This document shows, piece by piece, positions 52,225 to 60,544 of a DNA stretch of 64,000 nucleotides. The DNA is from Spirosoma sp. KCTC 42546 (lineage in GTDB: Bacteria > Bacteroidota > Bacteroidia > Cytophagales > Spirosomataceae). Position 1 is the stretch's first letter. Each line of letters starts with the position of its first letter. The notes beneath the pieces were generated by a model that saw only the letters and a list, made by a program, of their open reading frames with translations, was not told the origin of the DNA and did not search any database. A program made the translations under genes and the position numbers. The stretch lies in contig NZ_CP041360.1 in the NCBI RefSeq assembly GCF_006965485.1, forward strand, positions 7,916,501-7,980,500. Reading direction: 5' to 3'.

Positions 52225-53379
52225 TTATGCCTGACCAGTAGTATCTGCCCGTCGGTCGGCCCGGATTTCGGGAATGGTATCGGGGTCGATCAATCCCAGC
52301 GAGGCTGCGTGTTCAGCAGCCGCTACCGTGTCGGACACCAGCAGCATAGGAACATGGTAGGCTTCTGTGGTTTGGATGAGTGCCCGAACGGTTTCGTCGC
52401 GTCGGTCTTCCGATACATCGCGAATATAGATAGCCCGAATTCTGCCCGGGTTTTCGCGTACAATCTGTGTATAAATTTCGGGATCCTGCTGACCACTATC
52501 CCCAATGAGTACAAACGGCAACTGCGGGTTCACGTCCAATACTTTCCGAATCATGGCTAGCTTATGCACATGGTGTCCCTCTGGCAATAAAAACGTGGGC
52601 GATATGCTAAAATCGCGGAGAAAAATCGGTCCTTTCGGAATCCCCTGAATCCGAAAAAAATCAACCAGAAGGTCATATAAATTCCAGGGACTGCTCGATA
52701 CATAATAAATCGGATTGAACAACGTAGTAACAGGACCACTTTGTAATGCCCGATAAAACGCGGCTATTCCCGCAAAGGGCAAGCGGGTGTAGGCGTTTCC
52801 TAAAAACGTAAGTCGTGCCGTTTGGAGTAAGTTTGTAGCATCGGTCACGAGCACGGTGTCGTCGATGTCGGAGATAATACCAAACTGACTAAATGGTGGG
52901 GAAATCATCAGATAACCATCTTTAACAACAGATTGATTCTCTGACGTTTCCTTCGTATCAGGCTGTAAAACGCCCTCCAGCGAATAACGAACGGGAAACC
53001 ATACCCGACCGGCCGGTAAATCGTTCGGAGGGTTAATAGTCACCTCAAAGTAGCCTTCCTTATCCGTTATGGTCGTGTGTGCCAGACCAAAAGCTTCAAC
53101 ACGCACGGTAACACCTTCCACTTCATCACTTCCGAAGCGTTGATAGGTAGCCAGTAGATTTTGCCAGAACGTATCCCGGTCGCTGGGTGTGCTTAAATCG
53201 CGCTGACGTAAAACGCGGCCTTTCAGAAAAACTTCCGACGGGCTCCCAAAGCCACGATAGTAAATAATCCGGTAGGGTTTTTCGGCATCGAGCCGCCCAA
53301 AGAGCCGGGTTTTGAGTCGATCGAACTGGGTTTCAACATCAGTTGATGCAGATACTAAAAAATCTTTCCAGGAGGACAT
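52225..53379 (-). CDS. App1-like (DUF2183) phosphatase-domain protein
   Basis: The protein has 384 residues. A beta-rich N-terminal half (FEVTINPPNDLPAGRVWF) precedes a HAD-like DUF2183 phosphatase domain, with ISDIDDTVLVTDATNLL (DxDxT motif) and later LIGDSGQQDPEIY. Yeast App1 is a phosphatidate phosphatase of the same domain; the bacterial members are unassigned. It is divergent from ridA with 114 bases between. Substrate unknown. Confidence 0.87.
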   Translation of the reverse strand: MSSWKDFLVSASTDVETQFDRLKTRLFGRLDAEKPYRIIYYRGFGSPSEVFLKGRVLRQRDLSTPSDRDTFWQNLLATYQRFGSDEVEGVTVRVEAFGLAHTTITDKEGYFEVTINPPNDLPAGRVWFPVRYSLEGVLQPDTKETSENQSVVKDGYLMISPPFSQFGIISDIDDTVLVTDATNLLQTARLTFLGNAYTRLPFAGIAAFYRALQSGPVTTLFNPIYYVSSSPWNLYDLLVDFFRIQGIPKGPIFLRDFSISPTFLLPEGHHVHKLAMIRKVLDVNPQLPFVLIGDSGQQDPEIYTQIVRENPGRIRAIYIRDVSEDRRDETVRALIQTTEAYHVPMLLVSDTVAAAEHAASLGLIDPDTIPEIRADRRADTTGQA

Positions 53380-53443
53380 AAGTAGTAAGCGGCTGGTTTA
53401 CGCAGGTCAGCCATCGTTTTTTCGTGAAGATAATGGCGTAATT

Positions 53444-53474
53444 TTCGACCATCCGGGGTTTAGTGGTAACTTTG
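53444..53474 (+). promoter_or_regulatory. Putative promoter for ridA
   Basis: TTC (53444-53446), 20 bases and TAACTTTG (53467-53474) match the -33/-7 pattern with one difference in the -33 box. The ridA ATG lies 20 bases after the -7 box. Confidence 0.5.
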
Positions 53475-53493
53475 GCAGTCAATACTACAAACC

Positions 53494-53874
53494 ATGAGCA
53501 AACAAATTGTTTATAGCGAACAAGCCCCTGAACCCATTGGTCCCTACAGTCAGGCGGTTAAAGTAAATGTAGCCGCCGGCACGGGAATCCTGTTCGTTTC
53601 TGGCCAAGTTGCCATCGACCTGGCCCCCAAAGGCGATATTAAGGCTGAAACACAAAAGGTCATGGAGAACATCGGGGCTATTTTGAAGGCTGCTGGTCTG
53701 GATTATACCAACGTGGTTAAATCCACCATTTTCGTGAAGGACATGAATAATTTCGCTGCTATTAACGAAGTCTATGGTCAGTTCTTCACCAGCGAACCAC
53801 CTGCTCGCGAAACGGTTGAAGTAGCCCGCCTACCTAAAGATGTTAATGTTGAAATTTCGGTAATTGCTGTTTAA
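53494..53874 (+). CDS. ridA: RidA-family reactive imine/enamine deaminase
   Basis: This 126-residue member of the YjgF/RidA family breaks down reactive enamines made by PLP enzymes. It shows IGPYSQAVKVN, ILFVSGQVAIDLA, VVKSTIFVKDMNNFAAINEVYGQFF and the active-site Arg region PPARETVEVARLPKDVNVEI. Length is normal. A purine/pyrimidine repeat fills the gap to the next gene. Confidence 0.94.
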   Translation: MSKQIVYSEQAPEPIGPYSQAVKVNVAAGTGILFVSGQVAIDLAPKGDIKAETQKVMENIGAILKAAGLDYTNVVKSTIFVKDMNNFAAINEVYGQFFTSEPPARETVEVARLPKDVNVEISVIAV

Positions 53875-53875
53875 T

Positions 53876-53989
53876 AAAAAAGGAGGAAAGGGAGGAGGGG
53901 TAGAAAAGGGAAGAAAAAGAGAGAAGGGTTATAGTTGTATTCCCTTTTGTCCTTTTCTCCCCTTCCTGCCTTTCCTCCCCCTCACAAAA
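53876..53989. repeat. Purine/pyrimidine mirrored inverted repeat, copy 3
   Basis: A G/A-rich tract (53877-53928) is followed by a C/T-rich tract (about 53940-53982), able to pair imperfectly. It lies between ridA and gltX and resembles the spacers at 1241 and 43818. The in-frame ATG at 53935 inside it is not the gltX start. Confidence 0.75.
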
Positions 53990-53991
53990 TT

Positions 53992-55530
53992 ATGTCAAAA
54001 CCCGTTCGCGTTCGTTTCGCGCCCAGCCCAACCGGCCCGCTGCATATTGGCGGGGTGCGTACTGCGCTTTATAATTACCTGTTCGCCCGAAAAATGGGCG
54101 GCAAGATGCTTCTTCGTATTGAGGATACCGACCAGAATCGTTTTGTGCCGGGAGCCGAAGATTATATTCTCGAATCGCTACGCTGGGTAGGCATTCAAAT
54201 CGATGAAGGTCAGGGCGTAGGAGGTCCAGATGGCCCCTACCGCCAATCGGAGCGTCGGGAAATTTACCAGAAAGAAGCCCAGCGATTGATTAACGAAGGT
54301 AAAGCCTATTACGCTTTCGATACAGCCGAAGAGCTGGACGCCATGCGCAAACGGCTGGAAGAAGCTAACGCACCAGCCGCACAATACAATGCCATTACCC
54401 GCATGCAAATGCGTAACTCCCTGACCTTAAAGCCTGAGGACGTTCGTGCTCGTATGGATGCTGGTGAGCCCTACGTGATTCGACTAAAAACACCCCGGAA
54501 AGAAGAAGTCCGGCTTAACGATATCATTCGGGGTTGGGTCAATGTTCACTCGTCGGCTATCGACGATAAAGTGCTGTTGAAATCCGACGGGTTGCCAACC
54601 TATCACTTAGCCAATATCGTAGACGACCATCTGATGGGCATTACGCACGTCATTCGGGGTGAAGAGTGGTTACCCTCGGCTCCGCTCCATGTGTTGCTAT
54701 ACCGGTATTTAGGTTGGGAAGATACAATGCCCCAGTTTGCCCACTTACCGTTGTTGCTCAAACCAGAAGGCAACGGTAAGCTCAGCAAGCGCGATGCTGA
54801 TCTCGGTGGTTTTCCGATTTTTCCCCTACAATGGACTGATCCATTTACCGGAACAGTAGCGCGGGGTTTCCGCGAAGATGGCTACTTACCCGAAGCGACC
54901 ATTAATTTTCTAGCCCTACTCGGCTGGAACCCAGGCACCGAGCAGGAGTTGTTTTCGATGGACGAACTCGTTGCCAGCTTCGACCTCACCCAGGTTCATA
55001 AAGCAGGGGCCCGTTTCGACATTCAGAAAGCGCAGTGGTTCAACCATCAGTACATTCGTCAGCAGTCAAATACTGACCTGGCACCTACTGTTCAGCAACA
55101 GGCCGAAAAAGCCGGATTTGTCTGCTCAATAGAAAAAGCAGAGAAAATTGCGGCTTTATTGAAAGGTCGGGTCAATTTTGCCCACGAAATATTTACTGAG
55201 GCCGGGACGATATTCAATGCGCCAATAGCCTATGACGAAGCTATTGTAACGGCCAAATGGAATGCTGATGCAGTAAAAGCCGTAACTGTTTTTCGCGATG
55301 CATTACAGTCATTTGACGGTGAATTCCTGGCTGATACGATCAAACACACATTGTCTGATACAATGCAGCAGGCAGGTATCAAACAGGGAAAAATTATGCA
55401 GGCCATGCGGTTGGCCCTTACGGGCTCCGGCGCAGGCCCCGATCTGATGCTAACCATGGAAATCATCGGCAAAGACGAAACAATTGGACGCTTAGAGAAA
55501 GCGCTGGAGATCTTGAAGATAGCCGTATGA
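53992..55530 (+). CDS. gltX: Glutamyl-tRNA synthetase
   Basis: This 512-residue class I synthetase joins glutamate to tRNA(Glu), and may serve tRNA(Gln) too in organisms that use transamidation. The HIGH signature appears as PSPTGPLHIGGVRTALYNYL and the KMSKS equivalent as GKLSKRDADL. The length and order (catalytic domain followed by alpha-helical anticodon-binding part) fit GluRS. The start at 53992 is chosen so that the conserved MSKPVRVRFAPSPTG opening begins the protein. Confidence 0.95.
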   Translation: MSKPVRVRFAPSPTGPLHIGGVRTALYNYLFARKMGGKMLLRIEDTDQNRFVPGAEDYILESLRWVGIQIDEGQGVGGPDGPYRQSERREIYQKEAQRLINEGKAYYAFDTAEELDAMRKRLEEANAPAAQYNAITRMQMRNSLTLKPEDVRARMDAGEPYVIRLKTPRKEEVRLNDIIRGWVNVHSSAIDDKVLLKSDGLPTYHLANIVDDHLMGITHVIRGEEWLPSAPLHVLLYRYLGWEDTMPQFAHLPLLLKPEGNGKLSKRDADLGGFPIFPLQWTDPFTGTVARGFREDGYLPEATINFLALLGWNPGTEQELFSMDELVASFDLTQVHKAGARFDIQKAQWFNHQYIRQQSNTDLAPTVQQQAEKAGFVCSIEKAEKIAALLKGRVNFAHEIFTEAGTIFNAPIAYDEAIVTAKWNADAVKAVTVFRDALQSFDGEFLADTIKHTLSDTMQQAGIKQGKIMQAMRLALTGSGAGPDLMLTMEIIGKDETIGRLEKALEILKIAV

Positions 55531-55596
55531 TGTATGATATAGAATGTATGATGTATGTTTAAGTATCCATTTTTCACTTAAGCCTACATCATACAT
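55529..55596. repeat. Inverted repeat before the four-helix-bundle gene
   Basis: ATGTATGATGTATGTTTAAG (from about 55544) mirrors CTTAAGCCTACATCATACAT (to about 55596). A related CATACCTCATATATCATACAT lies after the gene (about 55972-55991), so the gene is enclosed by similar sequence. Confidence 0.7.
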
Positions 55597-55597
55597 T

Positions 55598-55963
55598 ATG
55601 ACTCAAAAATCTAATCTCACTAAAGACAAAAGTTTTGCATTTGCAATACGTATTATTAGGCTGGAACAATACCTTCGAAAAACAAAACGAGAAACGATTC
55701 TAAGTCGACAATTGATCAGGAGTGGCACATCAGTGGGAGCTAATATCCGTGAAGGTTATAATGCAGAATCGGACGCTGACTTCATTCATAAATTGGGTAT
55801 TGCTCAAAAAGAATGCGACGAAACATGTTACTGGTTGGAGTTGTTAAACGCAACAGACTATCTTGACGAAAAGCAATTTAGTTCTATATATGCAGATGCC
55901 GAAGCCTTACTTAAAATCATCAAGAGTATAATCCTGACCAAGAAGCAAAATCGCACTCTATAA
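55598..55963 (+). CDS. Four-helix-bundle protein (23S rRNA intervening-sequence-protein family)
   Basis: This 121-residue four-helix-bundle protein of the S23/IVP family has FAFAIRIIRLEQYLRKTKRE, LIRSGTSVGANIREGYNAES, FIHKLGIAQKECDETCYWLE and the last helix. Members bind nucleic acid and are found in 23S rRNA introns, next to retroelements (Avd), or alone as here. It stands alone between inverted repeats and its function is not known. The start at 55598 is preferred because the upstream in-frame codon at 55544 lies in the repeat. Confidence 0.88.
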   Translation: MTQKSNLTKDKSFAFAIRIIRLEQYLRKTKRETILSRQLIRSGTSVGANIREGYNAESDADFIHKLGIAQKECDETCYWLELLNATDYLDEKQFSSIYADAEALLKIIKSIILTKKQNRTL

Positions 55964-56000
55964 AATATATCATACCTCATATATCATACATCCTTGAGAC

Positions 56001-56291
56001 ATGGCAAAGAAAAAAACGAATCCCGATGAAAACGACAAGCCACGCGTTCACAAGGAACTTGAAGGCTTCGATATTCAGATTAACTCATTCGGCGAAATCA
56101 CGACGAGTTTTGATATTGATCGAATCAACCAGTTTCTGAACAAAACGGTAGATGATAAAAAACTTCGCCATCGTACCGACCTGAATCTGAAAGGTGATCC
56201 TGAACCTGACGAGAAAGACGATGATGTGGATGACGATCAACTCTTTGACGAGTCAGACAATGATTTGCCAGACGACATCAATCAACGCTAA
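56001..56291 (+). CDS. Small acidic hypothetical protein
   Basis: The protein has 96 residues. A Lys-rich start (MAKKKTNPDENDKPRVHK) is followed by FDIQINSFGEITTSFDIDRI and INQFLNKTVDDKKL. The C-terminal third is highly acidic (PDEKDDDVDDDQLFDESDND). I do not recognise a function. It is probably conserved among Cytophagales, since the middle is ordered and the start is clear. A strong terminator follows. Confidence 0.75.
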   Translation: MAKKKTNPDENDKPRVHKELEGFDIQINSFGEITTSFDIDRINQFLNKTVDDKKLRHRTDLNLKGDPEPDEKDDDVDDDQLFDESDNDLPDDINQR

Positions 56292-56326
56292 AAGCCCGAC
56301 CCGTTAAAATGCCCGGTCGGGCTTTT
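56290..56326 (+). terminator. Intrinsic terminator
   Basis: AAAAGCCCGACC (56290-56301) pairs perfectly with GGTCGGGCTTTT (56315-56326), followed by further T residues. It ends the transcript of the acidic protein gene. Confidence 0.92.
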
Positions 56327-56446
56327 TTTGTACCGTTTGTCAGAAAAACTATTTATGGAATGGTCGAGTTTCCGTAGTTTTCGTTCACTAATAATCGCTC
56401 CAACCAACTAGCGATATCTAACCGATAACCACTAACGACGCTCAGC

Positions 56447-57226
56447 ATGTATTCTCACGAAATTGACTACAAAATCATTGGTGAAGACATCCAGATTGTA
56501 GAAATCGAACTAGACCCCAACGAAACCGTTATTGCCGAAGCGGGCTCCATGCTGTTTATGGAAGATGGCATCACCTTCGAAACCAAAATGGGCGATGGCT
56601 CGCAGCCCGACCAGGGTTTTCTGGGTAAACTGCTTCAAGCGGGTTCGCGTATGGTTATGGGTGAGTCCTTATTTATGACCCACTTCACAAACCGGGGTGT
56701 TGGCAAAAAGAAAGTAGCCTTTGCCGCTCCCTATCCGGGTACGATCATGGCTGTCAATCTGGCAAACATTTATGGCAATACCCTCATTGTTCAGAAAGAT
56801 GCCTTTTTATGCGCAGCTCTGGGCACGAAGCTAAGTATTCAGTTCAACCAGCGTTTAGGAGCTGGCTTCTTTGGCGGAGAGGGCTTCATTCTCGAAAAAG
56901 TGCAGGGTGATGGGATGGCCTTCATTCATTCTGGGGGTGTGGTTATAGAGCGAACACTTAATAATGAAACCTTACGGGTAGACACTGGCTGCGTAGTTGG
57001 TTTTGAACCCAGTATCAATTTTGACATTCAACGGGCGGGTGGCCTTCGGAGCATGGTGTTTGGTGGGGAAGGATTGTTTCTGGCTACGTTGCGTGGCTCG
57101 GGTAAAGTCTGGATTCAGTCGATGCCAATTTCTAAACTGGTACAACGACTAGCCCCTTATAGTGCACAAGGTCATAAGGAAGGCGGTTCCGTACTGGGAC
57201 AGTTGGGGAATTTGTTTGAAGGTTAG
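56447..57226 (+). CDS. AIM24/TIGR00266-family protein
   Basis: This 259-residue protein of the AIM24 family shows [32 protein letters not shown] and the glycine-rich [20 protein letters not shown], with later [14 protein letters not shown]. The family is named after a yeast mitochondrial biogenesis protein; the bacterial role is unknown. It stands alone. TAGTTTTC near 56378 may be an imperfect -7 box. Confidence 0.9.
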   Translation: MYSHEIDYKIIGEDIQIVEIELDPNETVIAEAGSMLFMEDGITFETKMGDGSQPDQGFLGKLLQAGSRMVMGESLFMTHFTNRGVGKKKVAFAAPYPGTIMAVNLANIYGNTLIVQKDAFLCAALGTKLSIQFNQRLGAGFFGGEGFILEKVQGDGMAFIHSGGVVIERTLNNETLRVDTGCVVGFEPSINFDIQRAGGLRSMVFGGEGLFLATLRGSGKVWIQSMPISKLVQRLAPYSAQGHKEGGSVLGQLGNLFEG

Positions 57227-57249
57227 TCTAAACCACACGGGCGGCCCCG

Positions 57250-57367
57250 CCGGGATTTTCAGGATTTAAATGATTTTCTTGATTGTCTGGTAACCAAATA
57301 ATATTTGAATGATTTAAGACATTTTTGTCAATAATCATGTTAATCAGTCAAATCAAATAAATCCCGG
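57250..57367. repeat. Imperfect inverted repeat with CCGGGATTT ends
   Basis: CCGGGATTT (57250-57258) and AAATCCCGG (57359-57367) bound an A/T-rich stretch that includes CAGGATTTAAATGATTTTC and a partly mirrored AATCATGTTAATCAGTC. It fills the gap before the next gene and recalls the CAGGATT type at 37884. Confidence 0.55.
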
Positions 57368-57372
57368 TTTAA

Positions 57373-57663
57373 ATGGAAGTTATTTGCACGAACGACAATT
57401 TTCCGGCACCCGTACTGGCGTTTTACGCGGAGTTTGGTGTGCAAACGCCCAAGCGTGACAAAATGTACACGGTTCGACAGGTGAAACGTCATACCACTGG
57501 CGAAACGGGCATTTTATTGAACGAGATCAAGAATCCCGACGTGCCAGTGAAGCATCCGGTTATGGGAGAAGTCTGGTTTGAACCTACATTCAATATCAAT
57601 CGATTCGCAACGTTGATGGGCGAACCAGTTCTGAAGGAAGAACTAGAAGATGTAAACGCCTAG
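57373..57663 (+). CDS. Small hypothetical protein
   Basis: The protein has 96 residues with MEVICTNDNFPAPVLAFYAE, YTVRQVKRHTTGETGILLNE and a late hydrophobic VMGEVWFEPTFNINRFATLM. No signal peptide or membrane segment is seen, so it is likely soluble and cytoplasmic. The pattern NxxFP with YTV resembles small uncharacterised Bacteroidota proteins. No function can be proposed. Confidence 0.7.
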   Translation: MEVICTNDNFPAPVLAFYAEFGVQTPKRDKMYTVRQVKRHTTGETGILLNEIKNPDVPVKHPVMGEVWFEPTFNINRFATLMGEPVLKEELEDVNA

Positions 57664-57721
57664 TTGAAATTGCCGAATACCTAAAAAGCCTGGCACCAAA
57701 ACGCTGGGCTTTTTCGTTTTC

Positions 57722-57814
57722 TTTTTTGTCATGCTGACGAAGGAAGCATCTTCGGCGGCTTTGTTTTCTGTTTATAGCTACCGAAGATGCTTCCTTCGTC
57801 AGCATGACAAAAAA
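57722..57814. repeat. Perfect 34-base inverted repeat upstream of gldD
   Basis: Left arm 57722-57755 (starting TTTTTTGTCATGCTGACGAA) is exactly complementary to right arm 57781-57814. The loop is 25 bases. The right arm ends five bases before the GTG start of gldD. Such perfect long arms suggest a recent dispersed repeat (MITE-like) rather than a conserved RNA structure. Confidence 0.92.
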
Positions 57815-57819
57815 CGCTG

Positions 57820-58407
57820 GTGCAGAAGTATTCAATCGCTCTTATCATTGGTTTGCTGCTTACTGCCTGTGGTAGCAGTTCATCCGACAACTATGTTCCA
57901 AAACCTAAGGGTTTTCCACGTTTGGACTTACCTACGCCGAGCTACACACTCATTGATCCCACGCACCCGTATCAGTTCGAGTACAACAAAATCGCCCGGA
58001 TTTTACCGGATACATTCGCCAGAGCAGAACGTGACTGGATTTTTATCAATTACCCAACCTTTCATGCCAGTGTTCAACTAACCTATAAGCCGATTCACAA
58101 CGATGTGAACCGACTGCGGGCCATGCTCGAAGACTCCTACAAACTGGCTGCCCGTCATAATATAAAAGCCTATGCAATTGAACAGCGGAAACTCCGCTTA
58201 AAGTCGGGTCTGGAAGCGAGTGTTATTGATTTATCGGGCGAGGTTCCCAGTCAGGTTCAGTTCGTCACGACGGACTCAACAACCCATTTTCTACGCGGAG
58301 CACTGTATTTTAACACGGCGACTGAAAATGACTCGTTGCAACCGGTTATTCAATACATTCGCAAAGACATTCTGCATTTGTTGAATACCCTAAAATGGAA
58401 AAAGTAA
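57820..58407 (+). CDS. gldD: Gliding motility lipoprotein GldD
   Basis: This 195-residue lipoprotein, required for gliding motility in Flavobacterium and relatives, has signal MQKYSIALIIGLLLTAC with a lipobox. It then has the family's PKPKGFPRLDLPTPSYTLID, FARAERDWIFINYPTFHASV, VNRLRAMLEDSYKLAARHN and VQFVTTDSTTHFLRGALYFN. The start codon is GTG at 57820, since no ATG is available between the repeat and the signal peptide. The next gene begins near the stop codon. Confidence 0.92.
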   Translation: MQKYSIALIIGLLLTACGSSSSDNYVPKPKGFPRLDLPTPSYTLIDPTHPYQFEYNKIARILPDTFARAERDWIFINYPTFHASVQLTYKPIHNDVNRLRAMLEDSYKLAARHNIKAYAIEQRKLRLKSGLEASVIDLSGEVPSQVQFVTTDSTTHFLRGALYFNTATENDSLQPVIQYIRKDILHLLNTLKWKK

Positions 58408-58418
58408 ATAAATTGATA

Positions 58419-58862
58419 ATGAACGAATTACGGTTTACGATTTATTGGACAATCCTCCTGGCTTTGTTTACGCTTTCAACTGCTAACGCACAGACCAAAA
58501 AGCCTGCGGTTAAGCCAATACACAAACCGGCGGCTGTAGCTATCAAAGCGCCTGGTCAGCTTATTTATGAACAAAATTGCCTAACCTGTCATCAGGCAAA
58601 CGGCTCTGGCGTACCCAACCTGAACCCGCCCTTACGCGGTACAGACTGGGTATTAGGCGATAAAACCCGGCTTATTAATGTAGTGCTGAAAGGATTGCAG
58701 GGGCAGGAAATTGAAGGAGATATGTATGACAACGCCATGCCCGCCCACGATTTTCTGACAGACATACAAATCGCGGATGTGCTGACTTATATACGAAGCA
58801 ATTTTGGCAACAGAGCCGATGCCGTTACAACCGATGAGGTAAAAAGCGCTCGCGGGAAATAG
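58419..58862 (+). CDS. Exported monohaem c-type cytochrome
   Basis: The protein has 147 residues starting at the ATG at 58419 (an ATG at 58395 overlaps gldD and adds eight residues). Signal peptide FTIYWTILLALFTLSTANAQ is followed by a Pro/Lys-rich spacer and a single haem c motif, CLTCH, in YEQNCLTCHQANGSGVPNL. The axial Met is likely in DNAMPAHDF. This resembles small cytochromes that serve sugar dehydrogenases or oxidases. Partner unknown; its placement behind gldD may be accidental. Confidence 0.87.
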   Translation: MNELRFTIYWTILLALFTLSTANAQTKKPAVKPIHKPAAVAIKAPGQLIYEQNCLTCHQANGSGVPNLNPPLRGTDWVLGDKTRLINVVLKGLQGQEIEGDMYDNAMPAHDFLTDIQIADVLTYIRSNFGNRADAVTTDEVKSARGK

Positions 58863-58884
58863 AATTTTCAGTTGAATTTAAAAA

Positions 58885-60504
58885 TTATGTTTGAATGACA
58901 CCCACCGAAAACGGCTTTGTGATTGGTGCGTGGTTAGCAGCAGCAATTCCTTCCGAAAGAATTTGTCGGGTTTGAAGCGGGTCTATAATGGCATCGACCC
59001 AGAGCCGGGCGGCTGCATAATAAGGAGATAGCTGTGCGTTGTATTGATCCGTGATTTTGGTCAATTGGGCTTGTTCCTCCTCCAACGTCATAGGCTGGCC
59101 CTTCGCTTTTTGAGCAGCCACCTGAATCTGAAGTAGGGTCTTGGCAGCAGAAGCGCCACTCATTACGGCCATTTGTGCCGTAGGCCAGGCTAGCATCAAG
59201 CGTGGATCATAGGCTTTTCCACACATAGCGTAATTACCTGCGCCATAACTATTTCCTACAACGACGGTAAATTTCGGAACGACGGAATTGGCCATTGCAC
59301 TAACCATTTTGGCACCATCCTTAATAATACCGCCCTGTTCAGCACGGCTACCTACCATAAAGCCCGAGACATCCTGTAAAAACACGAGCGGAATCCGTTT
59401 CTGATTGCAGTTCATAATAAACCGGGCGGCTTTATCGGCGGCATCGCCGTAAATGACTCCGCCCATTTGCATCTCGCTTGGCTGGCCTGTCCGGCCTTTG
59501 GCCTTCACCACTTTGCGCTGATTAGCTACAATCCCCACAGCCCACCCATCGATTCGGGCATAGCCGCACAGGAGTGACTGGCCATAACCCGGCTTATAGG
59601 CATCGAACGCGGAGTTGTCCACAAGTCTATCCACAATTTCCTGCATGTCGTAAGGTTTAACACGGTCGGCGGGCAGGATTTGGTAGATTTCATTGGGATT
59701 TTTAACAGGAGGGGTTTGCTCGATACGGTCGAAGCCAGCCGTTTCATGATGGCCGAGTTTATCAAAAATACGCTTGATAGCGTCTAAACAGCTTTTATCA
59801 TCGGGATATTTATTGTCCACAACACCCGAAATGTCGGTATGCGTGTTGGCTCCGCCAAGCGTTTCGGCGTCTACATCTTCCCCAATGGACGCTTTTACCA
59901 AATAAGGCCCGGCCAGAAAAATAGAACCCGTTCCTTCCACAATCAGGGCTTCGTCAGACATGATGGGCAAATAAGCGCCACCCGCTACACAACTGCCCAT
60001 AATAGCCGCAACCTGCAAAATACCCATCGCGGATAAATGGGCGTTGTTACGAAACGTCCGGCCAAAATGTTCTTTATCAGCGAAAACTTCATCCTGCAAG
60101 GGTAGATACACGCCCGCGCTATCAACGAGATAAATAATTGGCAGGCGATTCTCCATCGCAATTTCCTGCGCACGGAGGTTCTTTTTAGCCGTGATCGGAA
60201 ACCAGGCTCCAGCTTTCACTGTGGCATCGTTAGCCACAATGACACACTGCCGACCTGACACATACCCAATACCCAAAACCACTCCCCCCGACGGACAACC
60301 ACCATGTTCGGCATACATGCCTTCGCCGGAGAACAAACCAATTTCAACAAACGGCTTATCTGAGTCGGTGAGGTAGGCAATACGTTCGCGAGCGGTTAGT
60401 TTACCCTTCCGATGCTGGTCGTCAATTTTTTTCGGTCCGCCACCCAATTGGGTTTGGGCAGTTCGTTGGGCGAGTTCGTCGAGAAGGGATTGGATAGAGT
60501 TCAT
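58885..60504 (-). CDS. Acyl-CoA carboxylase beta (carboxyltransferase) subunit
   Basis: The protein has 539 residues from the ATG at 60504. This carboxyltransferase of the propionyl-CoA/methylcrotonyl-CoA carboxylase type transfers CO2 from carboxybiotin to acyl-CoA. Domains are the N-terminal carboxyltransferase half (LTARERIAYLTDSDKPFVE, GGCPSGGVVLGIG, VIVANDATVKAGAW) and the C-terminal half (FLQDVSGFMVGSRAEQGGII, GNSYGAGNYAMCGKAYDPR). The HGGCPSGG block and length fit the methylcrotonyl-CoA type best. The biotin-carrying alpha subunit is not in the window. It lies downstream of an MCE gene. Confidence 0.9.
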   Translation of the reverse strand: MNSIQSLLDELAQRTAQTQLGGGPKKIDDQHRKGKLTARERIAYLTDSDKPFVEIGLFSGEGMYAEHGGCPSGGVVLGIGYVSGRQCVIVANDATVKAGAWFPITAKKNLRAQEIAMENRLPIIYLVDSAGVYLPLQDEVFADKEHFGRTFRNNAHLSAMGILQVAAIMGSCVAGGAYLPIMSDEALIVEGTGSIFLAGPYLVKASIGEDVDAETLGGANTHTDISGVVDNKYPDDKSCLDAIKRIFDKLGHHETAGFDRIEQTPPVKNPNEIYQILPADRVKPYDMQEIVDRLVDNSAFDAYKPGYGQSLLCGYARIDGWAVGIVANQRKVVKAKGRTGQPSEMQMGGVIYGDAADKAARFIMNCNQKRIPLVFLQDVSGFMVGSRAEQGGIIKDGAKMVSAMANSVVPKFTVVVGNSYGAGNYAMCGKAYDPRLMLAWPTAQMAVMSGASAAKTLLQIQVAAQKAKGQPMTLEEEQAQLTKITDQYNAQLSPYYAAARLWVDAIIDPLQTRQILSEGIAAANHAPITKPFSVGVIQT

Positions 60505-60517
60505 TGTAAAACGCAAA

Positions 60518-60539
60518 GGGCCAAGCTAGTGCTTGGCCC
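60518..60539 (-). terminator. Hairpin between the MCE gene and the carboxylase gene
   Basis: GGGCCAAGC (60518-60526), loop TAGT and GCTTGGCCC (60531-60539) form a nine-base perfect stem. In the minus-strand direction it comes right after the MCE stop. The T run behind it is short, so it may be partial. Confidence 0.6.
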
Positions 60540-60544
60540 AGACA

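Noticed and set aside
53935..53991. N-terminal extension of gltX
   Set aside because: It is encoded by the pyrimidine spacer; the conserved synthetase start is at 53992.
53864..54190. Reading frame overlapping the ridA end and gltX start
   Set aside because: It consists of the spacer repeat followed by an out-of-frame copy of the gltX beginning.
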